A stretch of DNA of 27,114 bases from Hungatella sp. UBA4396 (GCA_002389905.1 DGRE01000059.1:1-27114), one strand, 5' to 3'. Counted from the first letter of the stretch, positions 1 to 9,363 are shown. The notes: generated by a model not told the origin, from the sequence alone. Program-made: numbers and translations.

Positions 1-3000
1 TCCCTTTTCCATTATTGGTAGCGTTCCCATCATTGCCTTTGTCCTTATTCTTATTTCCATTAGACTGGGCCTGTACCTGGGTTTCTGGCTGGCTTTCTAA
101 CTCTGTTTCCGGTTCCTCTCCTCCACCGGTAAAGAACTCCACGATGGAAGCAAACACGCCGCTGATTCCGCTCTTACTGCTGTTTCCGCTTCCCTTATTA
201 TCCTTATTATTGCCGTTTCCGTTTCCAGAGTTGCCTTTCCAATCGTCATCGGTATGAAGGTTATAGTTCAACTGGAACAGACGATTTCCGTCACCGTCAT
301 AAGCGGCTGCCACCAGAAGTTCCTTTTTATCATAAACAGACCTTAAACGATTCTCCACCGTATAATCATAAGTCAGCTCTACCTTGTCGGTCCCCTTCTT
401 TCCGGTTTCGGAAATCAGGTTTCCATCTAAATCATATTTATAATCGATTGTAGTATTCTTCTTTCCATCATACAGCTTAGCTTTTGTCTTCTGGTTAGAT
501 GCATTATAGGTATACTCAGCGCTTTCCTGAACCTTGCCGTTTCTGGTCTTGGAGTAGAAAGTCCGGTTGCCCATGTCATCATACTGATAGTTATAAACAT
601 AGGTTCCCTGGCGGTCTTCCACTTCCGTGGCCTTTAACAGCTTTCCATCGTCATCATATTCAAATGTTCTCTTCGTTCCGATGATCTGATAGTTGTCCTT
701 TGCATCCTTATCATGCTTGTTATTATGTGTGTTTCCATGAGGATATTTGGAGTCATACCTTCCATCGGTATGCCGCCCGTCGTGCTTATCATCCCAGGCG
801 TAGGCATATAAGGATTCTACCACATCTTCCCCTACAATAAATCCACGGTCGTCATAGGTGTAGCGGTATTCGCTGACTACCCAGCCATCCTCATCACAGA
901 TATTCTTCATCTCAGTAATCTGGTCTCTGGCATTGTAAGTGTTATAGGTACTGATGCCGTTTGGACGGTGGATTTCCTTTACACGGTTGATGGCGTCATA
1001 GACATAAACCGTATCTTCGCCATCCCGTCCGGTTACTTTGGTGATGTTATCATTCTTATCATACTCATAACGTACCTTTTCCCCATCCGGATAAGTAATA
1101 CTTTCCAGACGGTCTGCACCATCATAAGCATACGCCACCACCTGACCGGAACCGCTTGTCACCTTGATAATTCTTCCCAGGGAGTCATACTCATACTTAC
1201 TCTCACCAGTGGTATCCATCATGGATACTCTTTGTCCTAAGGCATCATAACCGTAAAGAACGTCTTCTTCCTGCTTCGTTCCGTCCGCACCTTCATAGGA
1301 TTTCTCCACCAGGTCATTGAGCTTATCATAGTCATAACGGATCGTATCCCCACTGTTAGTAGCATGACTGATCAACCGTCCTCCGGCATCATAAGCAGAC
1401 AGTTCCTTCCTGCCCTCCGCATTGACCAAAGAGGTCATATTTCCCTCGATGTCATAGGTATACCGGGTAGTCCGATTCATGGTGTCCGTCATGGTGGTGA
1501 CATTTCCCATCACATCATAGGTGTATGTAGTGGTCAAATTACTCGGCATGGTCACCTTCACCAGATTATCCAGAACATCATAATTAAACCGGGTAATCAG
1601 TCCATTAGTGGCCTTAACACTTAAAATATTGCCATGAGGATCATAGGTATAGCTTTCCGTCAGCCCCATCTTATCCTTCACAGATGTAACACGGCTTCCT
1701 GCGTCATAGGTGATCTCTTCCACCTGGACAAGGGGATCCTTTGTTCCAATCAGACGGTTATCCTTATCATAGGTATACTCATACATATACCCCTTAGGAT
1801 CAATCACAGCTGTCTGGTTATAATTCTTGTCATACTCAAACCGCGTGGTTCTCTCTCCCGGCTTTGTCACCGCAGCGATTTTACCCACCAGATTATAAAC
1901 GACTTCCGTAGCCTTGCCTTCCGGATCCACACTTGCAGTCAACTGGTCGATCTTATCGTACCGGTAATTCCATGTATATCCCAGTGCATCAGTAACTGCA
2001 TTCTGGTTTCCGCGGACATCATAGCCAAACAAGGTCTCTCCGCCCTTGGCATCCACGGCTTTTGTCATGCGGTGCATGATGTCATAGGTGTAGGCACTGT
2101 CACGTCCCAGACTATCAGTATCTGTAACAATATTATCTGCCACATCATAAGTAAAGGCTCTTGATAATCCCAGAGGAGTCTTGATTCCAGTCAAACGGTG
2201 TACCGCATCATAGCTGTAGCTGTAAACGCCGCCGTTCTTCTCTGTTCTGGAACGGACCAGACGATTTAAGTCCACCTCATAGGAGGTCACATTTCCTGCC
2301 GGATCGGTGATACTGGTTACTTCATCATGTTTGTCATAGGTATAAGCCGTCACTGCTCCCTTGGGAGAAATGGCTTTTACCAAATTACCCATCACATCAT
2401 ACTGGTACTGAGTGATCAAACCATTTGCATCCTTTGCATTCGTTACATTTCCAACACCATCATAACGGTATTCCTGTTTATTTCCTTCCGGTGTAGTGTA
2501 AGAAAGAAGTCTGGACAAGGCATCATACTCATAGACCGTATCATTTCCCCTGCCGTCAGTTACTTTTGTCAAACGGTCAATGGCATCATAAACATAAGCC
2601 TGCTCTGCATCCTCTCCATCCTTCGTGCCCGTTAAATTTCCCTTGGCATCATACTGGAAGGTAGTGGAAGCACCTAAAGGATTCACCTTATTGGTCAGAC
2701 GATAAATGGCATCATATGCATATGTATAAACTGCCTCTCCCGGCTCTGTGGTCTTAATCAAGTTTCCGGCCAGATCATACTCATATGACGTTTCTTTTCC
2801 TTCCGGATCTGTCACCTTCACCAGACGGTCCAGGGCATCATAGCTATACCGCGTTGTGGCCAGATCCGTTCCGGTTACAGCAATCAAATGGTTAAACTTA
2901 TCATACTCATAAACAGCGCTTCGTCCAATGGTATCTGTCTGCTTAACCAGATTTCCGCTTTCATCATACTCATAGGTCATGATATTGCCGATGTTGTCTT

Positions 3001-5809
3001 TGGCTTCTGTCAACCGTCCCATGGAATCATAGGTATAAGACGTAATCACATCTGCCTCATCGATACTCCGGATCATCCGGTTTTCTGCATCATAGACCAT
3101 AACCACACTGTCGCCATCAGGGAACAGAATGCGGATCACATTTCCATTAGCATCATACGTATACTCATACTCATGTCCCATGACATCAGTCATCTTTGTG
3201 GTGCGGCTTAAAGCATCCACCTCCATGGCAGTCTCGCCCTTTAAGGCATCAATCACTTTCTCCACATTTCCAAGGGAGTCGTATTTCATGGCGGTGACAA
3301 AGCCTGCTCCATCGACCTCAGCCAGTACCTGTCCAATTACGTCATAATGATAACTGGTGCTGTTGCCGTTCTGATCCGTGGTTTTTAAAGGATTACCGTT
3401 TAAGTCATACTCAATAGCCGCCAGGCCATTCAAAGCATTTTTTACTTCTTTTAATCGCCCTGCTGCATCATAAGCGTACTCTGTTGCATTTGACTCAGCA
3501 TCAACCACTTTTCTTTGATTTCCAGCCCTGTCATAAACATAGAGCGTCATGCCGCCCAAAGGATCTTTAGACTTTACAATCCGGTTGTTGCGGTCATACT
3601 CAAACTGATAAACTCGGGTTTCATCATCTGCAATGCGGATGATATTCCCGTTTCCATCATAAGAAATCTCTGTTACCAGGCCATTGGGAGCTGTGGTGGA
3701 CACCAGTCTTCCTGCCCGGTCATAGGCATAGGACATAGAGGTTCCATCCGGATATATGATCTTCTTTAAATTTCCGTTGTGATCATATCTGTAATGGGTC
3801 TCATTTCCAAGTGCATCCTTTGTAAGTACCGGAAGATTTAAGACCTTATGATACAAAGCCTCTGTTGTATTTCCCCGGCGGTCAGTAGTATTAACAATAT
3901 TTCCTTTTCCGTCCAGTCCATAAATGACTTCTTTACTTAGTGCATCAGTCGTCTTTACCAGACGGTTCCGGCTGTCATAGGTGTGATGAGTTTCTTCTCC
4001 CTTGGCATCCATTTCCTTTATCTTATTATAATTCTCATCATATTCATAATTCAGAGTATTTCCCAAAGCATCACGGCCTGATAAAATGTTATACATCTTA
4101 TCATAAGTAAAATCCGTCTTTGCTCCCATAGGATCAGTAATGGATAAAACGGTTCCTACCGCATCAAATTCATATACCGTTGTTCCGCCATCCTTTTCCG
4201 TCTCTGAAACCTTCCAGCCCTTTAAGTTATATTCATAAGTCCTGGAATTTCCCAAAGGATCTCTGTCTTCCAGAACATGATTCATATCGTCATACTCAAA
4301 GGACCAGGTGCTTCCTTCCCCGTCAACCATAGAGGCGACCATTGCCCCGTCATAGGAAAATGACGTTGTTCCTCCATTGGCATCTCTTATGGATACCACA
4401 CGGTTCAGCTCATCATAGGAATAATGAGTGGTATTTCCCTCGCCGTCAGTCATGGACAAAAGATTTCCGATTTCATCATAAGTGAAAACTGTCCTGTTAC
4501 CTTCATAATCCGTTGCAGTTAAGGGCAGGTTTAAATCATTGTAGGTGTAAGAAGCCTTGCTTCCGTCATCTCTGGTTTCTGTCAGAACATTTCCATTAGC
4601 ATCATAGGTATAAGAGGTCACAGCTCCCCGCTCATCCTTCTTTTGGGCAACCCGGTTGTCGTCTGTATATGCGGTACTTTCGCTGCTTCCATCGGGATAT
4701 TCAACCCGTGATATCCGCCTCTGGCTGTCCATGTAATATCTGGTCACATTGCCCCGGTTATCGGTTGAAACCGTGCAGCCGTCCTGATATTCAAGGGTAA
4801 CCGTATTTCCCAAAGCATCTGTCTGACTGGTGATGCGTCCTCGTTCATCATAGCTGTTTTCCACAATACGGCTGTCATTTTCATCATACCAAGCTGTCAT
4901 ATGGTGGGCATCATCATACTCGTAACGGCGCACGCCTCCCTCCGGATCAGTGACAGAGATCAGGTTGTGGCTGTCATCATATTCATAAGCAATGGTTCCT
5001 CCATTTGGCAACGTCACAGAGGTAATTCTGTGGTATTCATCTGCTGTTAATTCAAATATTTTCCCTGAAGCTGTCCTTACCTGACGTACATCATCATTTT
5101 CATCATAAAGAAGTACTGTCCGGTAACCTTTACGGTCTGTCACATAGCGTAGAAGTCCTCTGGCATCAAAGGTGAGTACTGTTTTATCAGCCATCTTCAG
5201 TTCCCAGGCAGTGGCCTCCGGAACTGCGGTGTCTGTGTCTTCGCCTTCCTCGTCTTCATCGTCTTCATCTTCTTCAGTTTCTTCTTCGTCTTCTTCCTCG
5301 TCCTCATCGGAATCTTCTCCCATGAAGAATCCAGCCTGTGACGGTGTTCCTCTTCCTGCCTCATCAGGAACATCTGCCACCTCCAAATCAATGGAATCAG
5401 CAGTAACAAGAACCATATCATAGCCGTCCGGTGCCTCATAGCTGCCGTCAGACTGTTTTGCGAAGTTAATGGCTCCGCCATCATCTTTCCGGTATAAAAT
5501 GTCTCCGTTATGCCTTACCGTCAGCCTCTGCCCAAATGGACTGCTCCATCCAATTCCAAACTCAGAAAGGAAATGGGCTGCAATGGAGTTATAGCTTCTT
5601 TGGAATAAGAACATTCCGCCAAGCTCCTCCAGTTCTGCATCCACCTGCTGCATAAAGAAGTCACCGGTATTCATGTTGATTGGCTCATGGCTGAACACAC
5701 AGTCTTTTCCCATACCATTTAACAGCATGTCAATCATCATCTGTTCCATATCCGTAAGAGGCTTTGGAGTATAAGGCTCGCTCTTCTTAGGGTTACGGAT
5801 GAACAGAAT
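1..5809 (-). CDS. RHS/YD-repeat protein, C-terminal portion (partial at window edge, frameshifted from its 5' half)
   Basis: This minus-strand frame is open from about 5809 to the left edge without a stop; I checked the frame at several widely spaced points. It encodes the part that follows the ORF ending at 5737, beginning with residues LFIRNPKKSEPY that complete a LysM-like segment. Next come an RHS-type entry region, an acidic Asp/Glu tract (5217-5325), then about 70 YD repeats of about 21 residues (for example YDANGNV, YDALDRL, YDKFNHL). The left end is a Gly/Asn/Lys-rich linker (about 1-260) containing GEEPETELESQPE. YD repeats in RHS and teneurin proteins build a hollow beta-shell that can encapsulate a C-terminal toxin. 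The RHS core motif and any toxin tip would lie left of the window. The first in-frame ATG is at 5749, without a good ribosome binding site, so separate translation is doubtful. Plus-strand ORFs here are antisense shadows of the repeats. Confidence 0.9.
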   Translation of the reverse strand, partial: MLFIRNPKKSEPYTPKPLTDMEQMMIDMLLNGMGKDCVFSHEPINMNTGDFFMQQVDAELEELGGMFLFQRSYNSIAAHFLSEFGIGWSSPFGQRLTVRHNGDILYRKDDGGAINFAKQSDGSYEAPDGYDMVLVTADSIDLEVADVPDEAGRGTPSQAGFFMGEDSDEDEEEDEEETEEDEDDEDEEGEDTDTAVPEATAWELKMADKTVLTFDARGLLRYVTDRKGYRTVLLYDENDDVRQVRTASGKIFELTADEYHRITSVTLPNGGTIAYEYDDSHNLISVTDPEGGVRRYEYDDAHHMTAWYDENDSRIVENSYDERGRITSQTDALGNTVTLEYQDGCTVSTDNRGNVTRYYMDSQRRISRVEYPDGSSESTAYTDDNRVAQKKDERGAVTSYTYDANGNVLTETRDDGSKASYTYNDLNLPLTATDYEGNRTVFTYDEIGNLLSMTDGEGNTTHYSYDELNRVVSIRDANGGTTSFSYDGAMVASMVDGEGSTWSFEYDDMNHVLEDRDPLGNSRTYEYNLKGWKVSETEKDGGTTVYEFDAVGTVLSITDPMGAKTDFTYDKMYNILSGRDALGNTLNYEYDENYNKIKEMDAKGEETHHTYDSRNRLVKTTDALSKEVIYGLDGKGNIVNTTDRRGNTTEALYHKVLNLPVLTKDALGNETHYRYDHNGNLKKIIYPDGTSMSYAYDRAGRLVSTTAPNGLVTEISYDGNGNIIRIADDETRVYQFEYDRNNRIVKSKDPLGGMTLYVYDRAGNQRKVVDAESNATEYAYDAAGRLKEVKNALNGLAAIEYDLNGNPLKTTDQNGNSTSYHYDVIGQVLAEVDGAGFVTAMKYDSLGNVEKVIDALKGETAMEVDALSRTTKMTDVMGHEYEYTYDANGNVIRILFPDGDSVVMVYDAENRMIRSIDEADVITSYTYDSMGRLTEAKDNIGNIMTYEYDESGNLVKQTDTIGRSAVYEYDKFNHLIAVTGTDLATTRYSYDALDRLVKVTDPEGKETSYEYDLAGNLIKTTEPGEAVYTYAYDAIYRLTNKVNPLGASTTFQYDAKGNLTGTKDGEDAEQAYVYDAIDRLTKVTDGRGNDTVYEYDALSRLLSYTTPEGNKQEYRYDGVGNVTNAKDANGLITQYQYDVMGNLVKAISPKGAVTAYTYDKHDEVTSITDPAGNVTSYEVDLNRLVRSRTEKNGGVYSYSYDAVHRLTGIKTPLGLSRAFTYDVADNIVTDTDSLGRDSAYTYDIMHRMTKAVDAKGGETLFGYDVRGNQNAVTDALGYTWNYRYDKIDQLTASVDPEGKATEVVYNLVGKIAAVTKPGERTTRFEYDKNYNQTAVIDPKGYMYEYTYDKDNRLIGTKDPLVQVEEITYDAGSRVTSVKDKMGLTESYTYDPHGNILSVKATNGLITRFNYDVLDNLVKVTMPSNLTTTYTYDVMGNVTTMTDTMNRTTRYTYDIEGNMTSLVNAEGRKELSAYDAGGRLISHATNSGDTIRYDYDKLNDLVEKSYEGADGTKQEEDVLYGYDALGQRVSMMDTTGESKYEYDSLGRIIKVTSGSGQVVAYAYDGADRLESITYPDGEKVRYEYDKNDNITKVTGRDGEDTVYVYDAINRVKEIHRPNGISTYNTYNARDQITEMKNICDEDGWVVSEYRYTYDDRGFIVGEDVVESLYAYAWDDKHDGRHTDGRYDSKYPHGNTHNNKHDKDAKDNYQIIGTKRTFEYDDDGKLLKATEVEDRQGTYVYNYQYDDMGNRTFYSKTRNGKVQESAEYTYNASNQKTKAKLYDGKKNTTIDYKYDLDGNLISETGKKGTDKVELTYDYTVENRLRSVYDKKELLVAAAYDGDGNRLFQLNYNLHTDDDWKGNSGNGNGNNKDNKGSGNSSKSGISGVFASIVEFFTGGGEEPETELESQPETQVQAQSNGNKNKDKGNDGNATNNGKG
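560..5110 (-). repeat. YD-repeat array, period about 63 bp
   Basis: The DNA has a recurring unit of about 63 bp, seen on the plus strand as rtcatay-type blocks (catcatactcata, gcatcatagctata) that encode YxYDxxxR/N on the minus strand. Units are diverged at the DNA level but keep the frame throughout. They encode the RHS/YD beta-shell and are not a CRISPR or satellite array. Confidence 0.9.
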
Positions 5810-8250
5810 TCACCGGAAAATGTCAGTCCATTGCCCAAAAGGTTATCCTTTTGAATGGTTTTTTCCGCTACTCCATAGTGATCGGCAATACGGGTCAGCA
5901 GATCCAGGCTCTGAACCTCATAAAGCAGGAACTCATCACTTGGTTTTTCTTCGCTGACAGCCGCTTCTGTTCCTAAAATGATTTCTCCTGTTTCAGGGTC
6001 TTCATCCAGTTCAAATCCTTCTGCTACAGCCATTACCTGATAAATGGTATCAGTCTTTAAAAGTGTTTCGGTTTCCAAAGCGTGACTCTGCCAGTTTCCT
6101 GTTTTGGCCTGGCTGTTTATTGCTCCTGCAAATGCAATATCCCTTGAAAAATCTGGAGAGGTATAGGAATCATCTGCAATCTCGTCATTGCCGTCTACAT
6201 TGTCTCCCATCTCTCTCAGCTCCCAGGTCACAGTTGACCCTGCCTGAGATATTCCATGGGTCAGAACACCCATGGAGGTTCTTCCTCCGGATTCACTTTC
6301 TCTGACAGCCGGGTTGACATTTACCGTTAAGGCATCAATATCAAGAAGACCTAAGTCCCCGATCAATTCCCCTTCCCAGGTAATATCAATTCTCGGGCCC
6401 ATGGCCGCATTATCCCGGTTATAGAAACTTTCTGCAGGCATCCGAAGGGGAGCCTGGGCATCTGATTTTGGCTCGCTGGCTGCCTGAAGCACAAGACCGG
6501 CCTGAAGTCTGCTTCCCGGTGTCATCCAGGCCTGCATCATAGCTGTAATGTCATACTCCAGAATCTGATCCGCTCCCGGGGAATCCAATACATCAATAAA
6601 TTCTGAAAGCGGTTCTTTTAGCTGATTCCATGTAAGGGTTGTGGCATTCCACTCTTTTCCCGGTGCACGAAGCTCAATTTTAGTTTTTCCAACTCCGTTT
6701 CCGGTCTGGGTGCCGATGCGGAATGTAGCCTTTGTGCAGACAGCCTGGCCCATGACCTGGCTCCAGTCTCCGTTTATGGCAACATAGGTTCTCATGTTGC
6801 CAAATCCTTCCCGGTATCCGGCATACATAGGTCCTGCATTTCCTAAGAATCTGGATGGCTGGCCATCAGCCACATTCACCAGTACAAATTCACTGGGAAC
6901 CATCTGGACAGCGGAAGGATCAATCCTTACGGGATAAACCCTGTCCTCATCCTCCAGCCATTTTTTATCGGCTGTTACGGCAGCAGCATAGCTGCCCTGG
7001 CTTCCGCTCAGCTTCAGGGTCAGATCATCACTGGTTTCCCCTTCCGCGTCAATCATCAAAGGGGCTTCCAGGACAAATTCCGGATTCTTCTTGTCCTCAT
7101 CGTAAAGGATGATAGTATTTTTCTCCTGGGCGGCCTTTAAGCCCCCTGTCCTGATAGAGAAGGAAAATTGGTTTTTATCCGTCTCTTCCAGCAGAATAAT
7201 ATCCTCTTTCACCGTATTCCCCACCAGCGTGTACTGATAGTCAATACCGGGGTATACGTCACTGTAACGGATGGAATTCTCCCATACAGCACTTTTTTCA
7301 AAGCTGCCGCCTGATGGAATAAGTTCAATCCTGAAATCACCTTTTTCTATAGAAATGCCCTGGCTCGATGTGATGTTCTCAGGAAACAGCACTTTGGTGC
7401 TCCCTGCACTGTTTCCATAACCGGTTCTGGTCCTGGTTCTGGAACGCATCAGGGCGCTGGAAGGGGTTCCCACTGTATACTCTTCCTCTGTTTCCGTCAG
7501 GCTGTTATCAACCTGCTCAATCTCTCCGTTCTCATTGCGGTAAAGACCGGAATATCCGCCTGCTACCGTTACATACTGGTCTTCACCAATGCGGTAGGTA
7601 CGGTAGGATTCGTTAAACTGCACCAGCTCCCCTTCGGGTTCGTCCATATACTGATCGTAATCGTAGTATGCTTCCGGTTCTCTGACCTCCTCTTCCTCCT
7701 CAGGAATGAGATCAGCCGGCTTGTCCTTTACTCCCTCTGATTCCGGTTCAGCTTCTGGTTTTGATTCATCCTCCGGTTTCGATTCCTCGCCTGGTTTTGA
7801 CTCATCTTCTGATTCATCTTCTGGCTTGGATTCCTCTTCTGGTTTGGTTTCTTCTTCTGGTTTGGATTCCTCTTCTGGTTTGGTTTCTTCTTCGGATTCT
7901 TCTTCGGATTTGGACTCTTCTGATCCATTTTCTTCCCCATCAGCGTCGTCTGAATCACCTTCTTTACCAGTCTTTTCAGGTCCAGCATCTTCCGGGTCTT
8001 GTTTCTCCGGGGGAGTCTCTTCTCCCGGTTCCTCTTCCGGGCCAGGCTCTTCTGTCTGATCTGTTCCAATTCCCAGATCTTCCAGAGATAAAATATCCGG
8101 ACTGGAAAAGTTCACATACCTCGGCCTGTTCCCCAAATACTCGGCACCCTGTGCTACAACTGGCGTCACGTTGGGGGCTATCATGCTGATACACAGCAGA
8201 TAGCTGAGAATCTGTTTCATAAATCGTTTTTTCTTGCTTTTCATACTCAT
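5737..8250 (-). CDS. RHS/YD-repeat protein, N-terminal portion (signal peptide, acidic tract, DNRLRE-like and LysM-like regions)
   Basis: I place the start at ATG 8250 (MSMKSKKKRFMKQ). An AAAGGAGAG ribosome binding site lies just upstream; the in-frame ATG at 8274 has none and would put that site inside the gene. Residues 1-35 form a signal peptide (KSKKKR, then a hydrophobic core to about VVAQGA). Residues about 70-185 are a low-complexity Glu/Ser/Lys/Pro tract with tandem KPEEE units. A region ending in YPVRIDPS precedes a DNRLRE-like beta domain (about 450-640), known from secreted RHS-type proteins. A LysM-like segment (LLTRIADHYGVAEKTIQ) closes the frame. The last 20 or so residues (FCSSVTLRRASL to stop) are out-of-frame translation after a one-base deletion near 5809; the other frame continues the protein. 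The intact product would be a secreted, probably wall-bound polypeptide of well over 2,700 residues. Whether the shift is real or a sequencing error cannot be told here. Confidence 0.88.
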   Translation of the reverse strand: MSMKSKKKRFMKQILSYLLCISMIAPNVTPVVAQGAEYLGNRPRYVNFSSPDILSLEDLGIGTDQTEEPGPEEEPGEETPPEKQDPEDAGPEKTGKEGDSDDADGEENGSEESKSEEESEEETKPEEESKPEEETKPEEESKPEDESEDESKPGEESKPEDESKPEAEPESEGVKDKPADLIPEEEEEVREPEAYYDYDQYMDEPEGELVQFNESYRTYRIGEDQYVTVAGGYSGLYRNENGEIEQVDNSLTETEEEYTVGTPSSALMRSRTRTRTGYGNSAGSTKVLFPENITSSQGISIEKGDFRIELIPSGGSFEKSAVWENSIRYSDVYPGIDYQYTLVGNTVKEDIILLEETDKNQFSFSIRTGGLKAAQEKNTIILYDEDKKNPEFVLEAPLMIDAEGETSDDLTLKLSGSQGSYAAAVTADKKWLEDEDRVYPVRIDPSAVQMVPSEFVLVNVADGQPSRFLGNAGPMYAGYREGFGNMRTYVAINGDWSQVMGQAVCTKATFRIGTQTGNGVGKTKIELRAPGKEWNATTLTWNQLKEPLSEFIDVLDSPGADQILEYDITAMMQAWMTPGSRLQAGLVLQAASEPKSDAQAPLRMPAESFYNRDNAAMGPRIDITWEGELIGDLGLLDIDALTVNVNPAVRESESGGRTSMGVLTHGISQAGSTVTWELREMGDNVDGNDEIADDSYTSPDFSRDIAFAGAINSQAKTGNWQSHALETETLLKTDTIYQVMAVAEGFELDEDPETGEIILGTEAAVSEEKPSDEFLLYEVQSLDLLTRIADHYGVAEKTIQKDNLLGNGLTFSGEFCSSVTLRRASLILQSLLRIWNR
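5804..5814 (-). other. Single-base frameshift joining the two halves of the RHS gene
   Basis: On the minus strand the sequence reads GGT GAA TTC TGT TC. In this frame the protein runs into unrelated residues and stops at 5737. Adding one A (GGT GAA ATT CTG TTC) restores GEILFIRNP, the expected end of a LysM-like motif, and continues directly into the YD-repeat frame. In the downstream frame a TGA lies at 5812-5810, so the halves do not overlap usefully. The lesion fits loss of one base from an AAA run; the deletion creates a GAATTC. No slippery heptamer is visible, so programmed frameshifting is unlikely. Confidence 0.85.
7745..7915 (-). repeat. Tandem 18 bp coding repeats (KPEEE units)
   Basis: The plus strand shows near-identical 18 bp units such as tctggtttggattcctct and tctggtttggtttcttct in tandem. 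On the minus strand they encode alternating SKPEEE and TKPEEE hexapeptides with KPEDE variants. This acidic spacer follows the signal peptide and probably holds the folded domains away from the membrane or wall. The unit identity makes copy-number variation by slippage likely. Confidence 0.8.
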
Positions 8251-8292
8251 GCTCTCTCCTTTGTATTTTTCCACTATTATGTGGTTATAAAT

Positions 8293-8320
8293 ATGATAAC
8301 AAAAATCAATACTATTTCAA
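8293..8320 (-). promoter_or_regulatory. Predicted promoter of the RHS gene
   Basis: On the minus strand there is TTGAAA (8320-8315), a 16 bp spacer, and TATCAT (8298-8293), about 45 bp before the start codon at 8250. The AAAGGAGAG ribosome binding site is at 8263-8255. The promoter is close to sigma-A consensus and is the only good candidate before the gene. Confidence 0.55.
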
Positions 8321-8323
8321 TAC

Positions 8324-8389
8324 AAGTGCCAAAATTCGACACTTTAAGTTCCAAAATTTGCACTCTCACCCAAAGTTTGCAGACTTTTC
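8324..8389. repeat. Three tandem ~20 bp repeats upstream of the RHS promoter
   Basis: Three related units lie end to end: AAGTGCCAAAATTCGACACT (from 8324), AAGTTCCAAAATTTGCACTC (from 8346) and ACCCAAAGTTTGCAGACTTT (from 8368). The shared core CCAAAATTTGCAC recurs at 22 and 19 bp, about two helical turns. The first unit is also partly palindromic (AAGTG...CACTT). They end 4 bp from the -35 of the RHS gene. This is the layout of activator binding sites; the core resembles LytTR/VirR-type boxes, but the match is loose and the orientation relative to the promoter is reversed. Confidence 0.5.
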
Positions 8390-8599
8390 CCTCTGAATCA
8401 AAGCCCCACTCCCATGTTCTTCACCCCTCATAGTAATCCATCAACTATATCTGCAAAATCCCTCCCCCACTACCCCTTATTTCAAATGCACCCCCACTCT
8501 CTATGGTTTTCTCTCTCAAAATGTGTTATATTTTAAATATATACTATTATATCTCTATAGATTAAAAACCCAGAAACAGATACAGAAAGGATAGGAAAT

Positions 8600-9325
8600 A
8601 TGAAGGACATCATGGACCTGCACACCCATACCATTGCCAGCGGGCATGCCTACAACACCTTATATGAGATGGCAAAATCCGCTTCTGAAAAGGGCCTCAG
8701 CTTAATAGGCATTTCAGACCATAGCCCTAAGATGCCGGGGGCAACCCATGAATTTTATTTTATTAATTTCAAGGTCATTCCCCGCAAGCTTTTTGGGATC
8801 AACATACTCATGGGAGCAGAACTCAACATTCTGGACCACACCGGACGGGTGGATTTGCGGAGAGGGCTTTTGGAAAAGCTGGATTACTCCATTGCCAGCC
8901 TTCACGAGCCTTGTTTTAAAAGCGGAACTGCCTCAGAAAATACCAATGCCTATTTAGGGGTCATAAAAAACCCCCTGATTCAGATAATCGGCCATCCCGA
9001 TGACGGACGGTTTCCGGTGGACTATGATACCCTTGTGGCTGCCGCCGCTGAACACCACACCCTTTTGGAAGTCAACTCCAGCTCCCTTCACCCCTTAAAT
9101 CCCAGAAAAAATGCTAGAGAAAATTACCTGACCATGTTGGAATTATGCAAGCGGTACCGGGCCTCCATTATCATTGACAGCGATGCCCACATAGAAGCGG
9201 ACGTCGGAAACCACAGACAGGCCCTGGAACTGATCAAAGAAGTGGATTTTCCCGAGGAACTGATCGTCAATTCCTCCTTAGAACGGCTCCTTCCCTACAT
9301 CCCAAAGTTGAAAGCATATTTATAA
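8600..9325 (+). CDS. PHP-domain phosphatase, YcdX type
   Basis: This 241-residue protein has the full set of PHP metal-binding motifs: H8-T-H10 with H16, S39-D40-H41, E74 in GAELNI, H102 in SLHEP, H132 in GHPDDG, and D195-A-H197. The order and spacing match the YcdX group of PHP phosphatases, which carry a trinuclear metal centre and hydrolyse small phosphoesters; length is typical. It starts at ATG 8600 after AAAGGATAGGAAAT. It lacks the polymerase or histidinol-phosphatase extras of longer PHP proteins. The gene seems to stand alone: it faces away from the RHS gene, and perR, 119 bp downstream, has its own promoter. The physiological substrate cannot be read from sequence. Confidence 0.88.
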   Translation: MKDIMDLHTHTIASGHAYNTLYEMAKSASEKGLSLIGISDHSPKMPGATHEFYFINFKVIPRKLFGINILMGAELNILDHTGRVDLRRGLLEKLDYSIASLHEPCFKSGTASENTNAYLGVIKNPLIQIIGHPDDGRFPVDYDTLVAAAAEHHTLLEVNSSSLHPLNPRKNARENYLTMLELCKRYRASIIIDSDAHIEADVGNHRQALELIKEVDFPEELIVNSSLERLLPYIPKLKAYL

Positions 9326-9363
9326 ACATTTTTTGAGCCAAAACCATGCCATCTATCTGCACA

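Larger units (their letters stand above)
8251..8599. other. Divergent intergenic region between the RHS gene and the PHP phosphatase
   Basis: No gene is visible in these 349 bp. The left third holds the RHS ribosome binding site, promoter and tandem repeats. The centre (8400-8520) is C-rich on the plus strand without clear motifs. The right end (8525-8565) is very AT-rich with several TATA-like hexamers and probably contains the promoter of the phosphatase gene, though no clear -35/-10 pair stands out. Confidence 0.6.

Noticed and set aside
15..3769. Many plus-strand ORFs of 60-176 codons across the left region
   Set aside because: They are antisense to the YD repeats, have no ribosome binding sites, and their sequences mirror the repeat period. 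The minus-strand frame explains the region fully.
560..5110. Regular ~63 bp repeats that could suggest a CRISPR or satellite array
   Set aside because: Units are diverged, in frame and encode YD motifs; there are no identical repeats with unique spacers.
5197..5484. 95-codon minus-strand ORF in the acidic tract
   Set aside because: It is a shadow frame of the RHS coding sequence, basic and low-complexity because of the Asp/Glu codon repeats.
7706..8189. Overlapping plus- and minus-strand ORFs in the KPEEE tract
   Set aside because: These are alternative frames of the 18 bp coding repeat, with no start signals.
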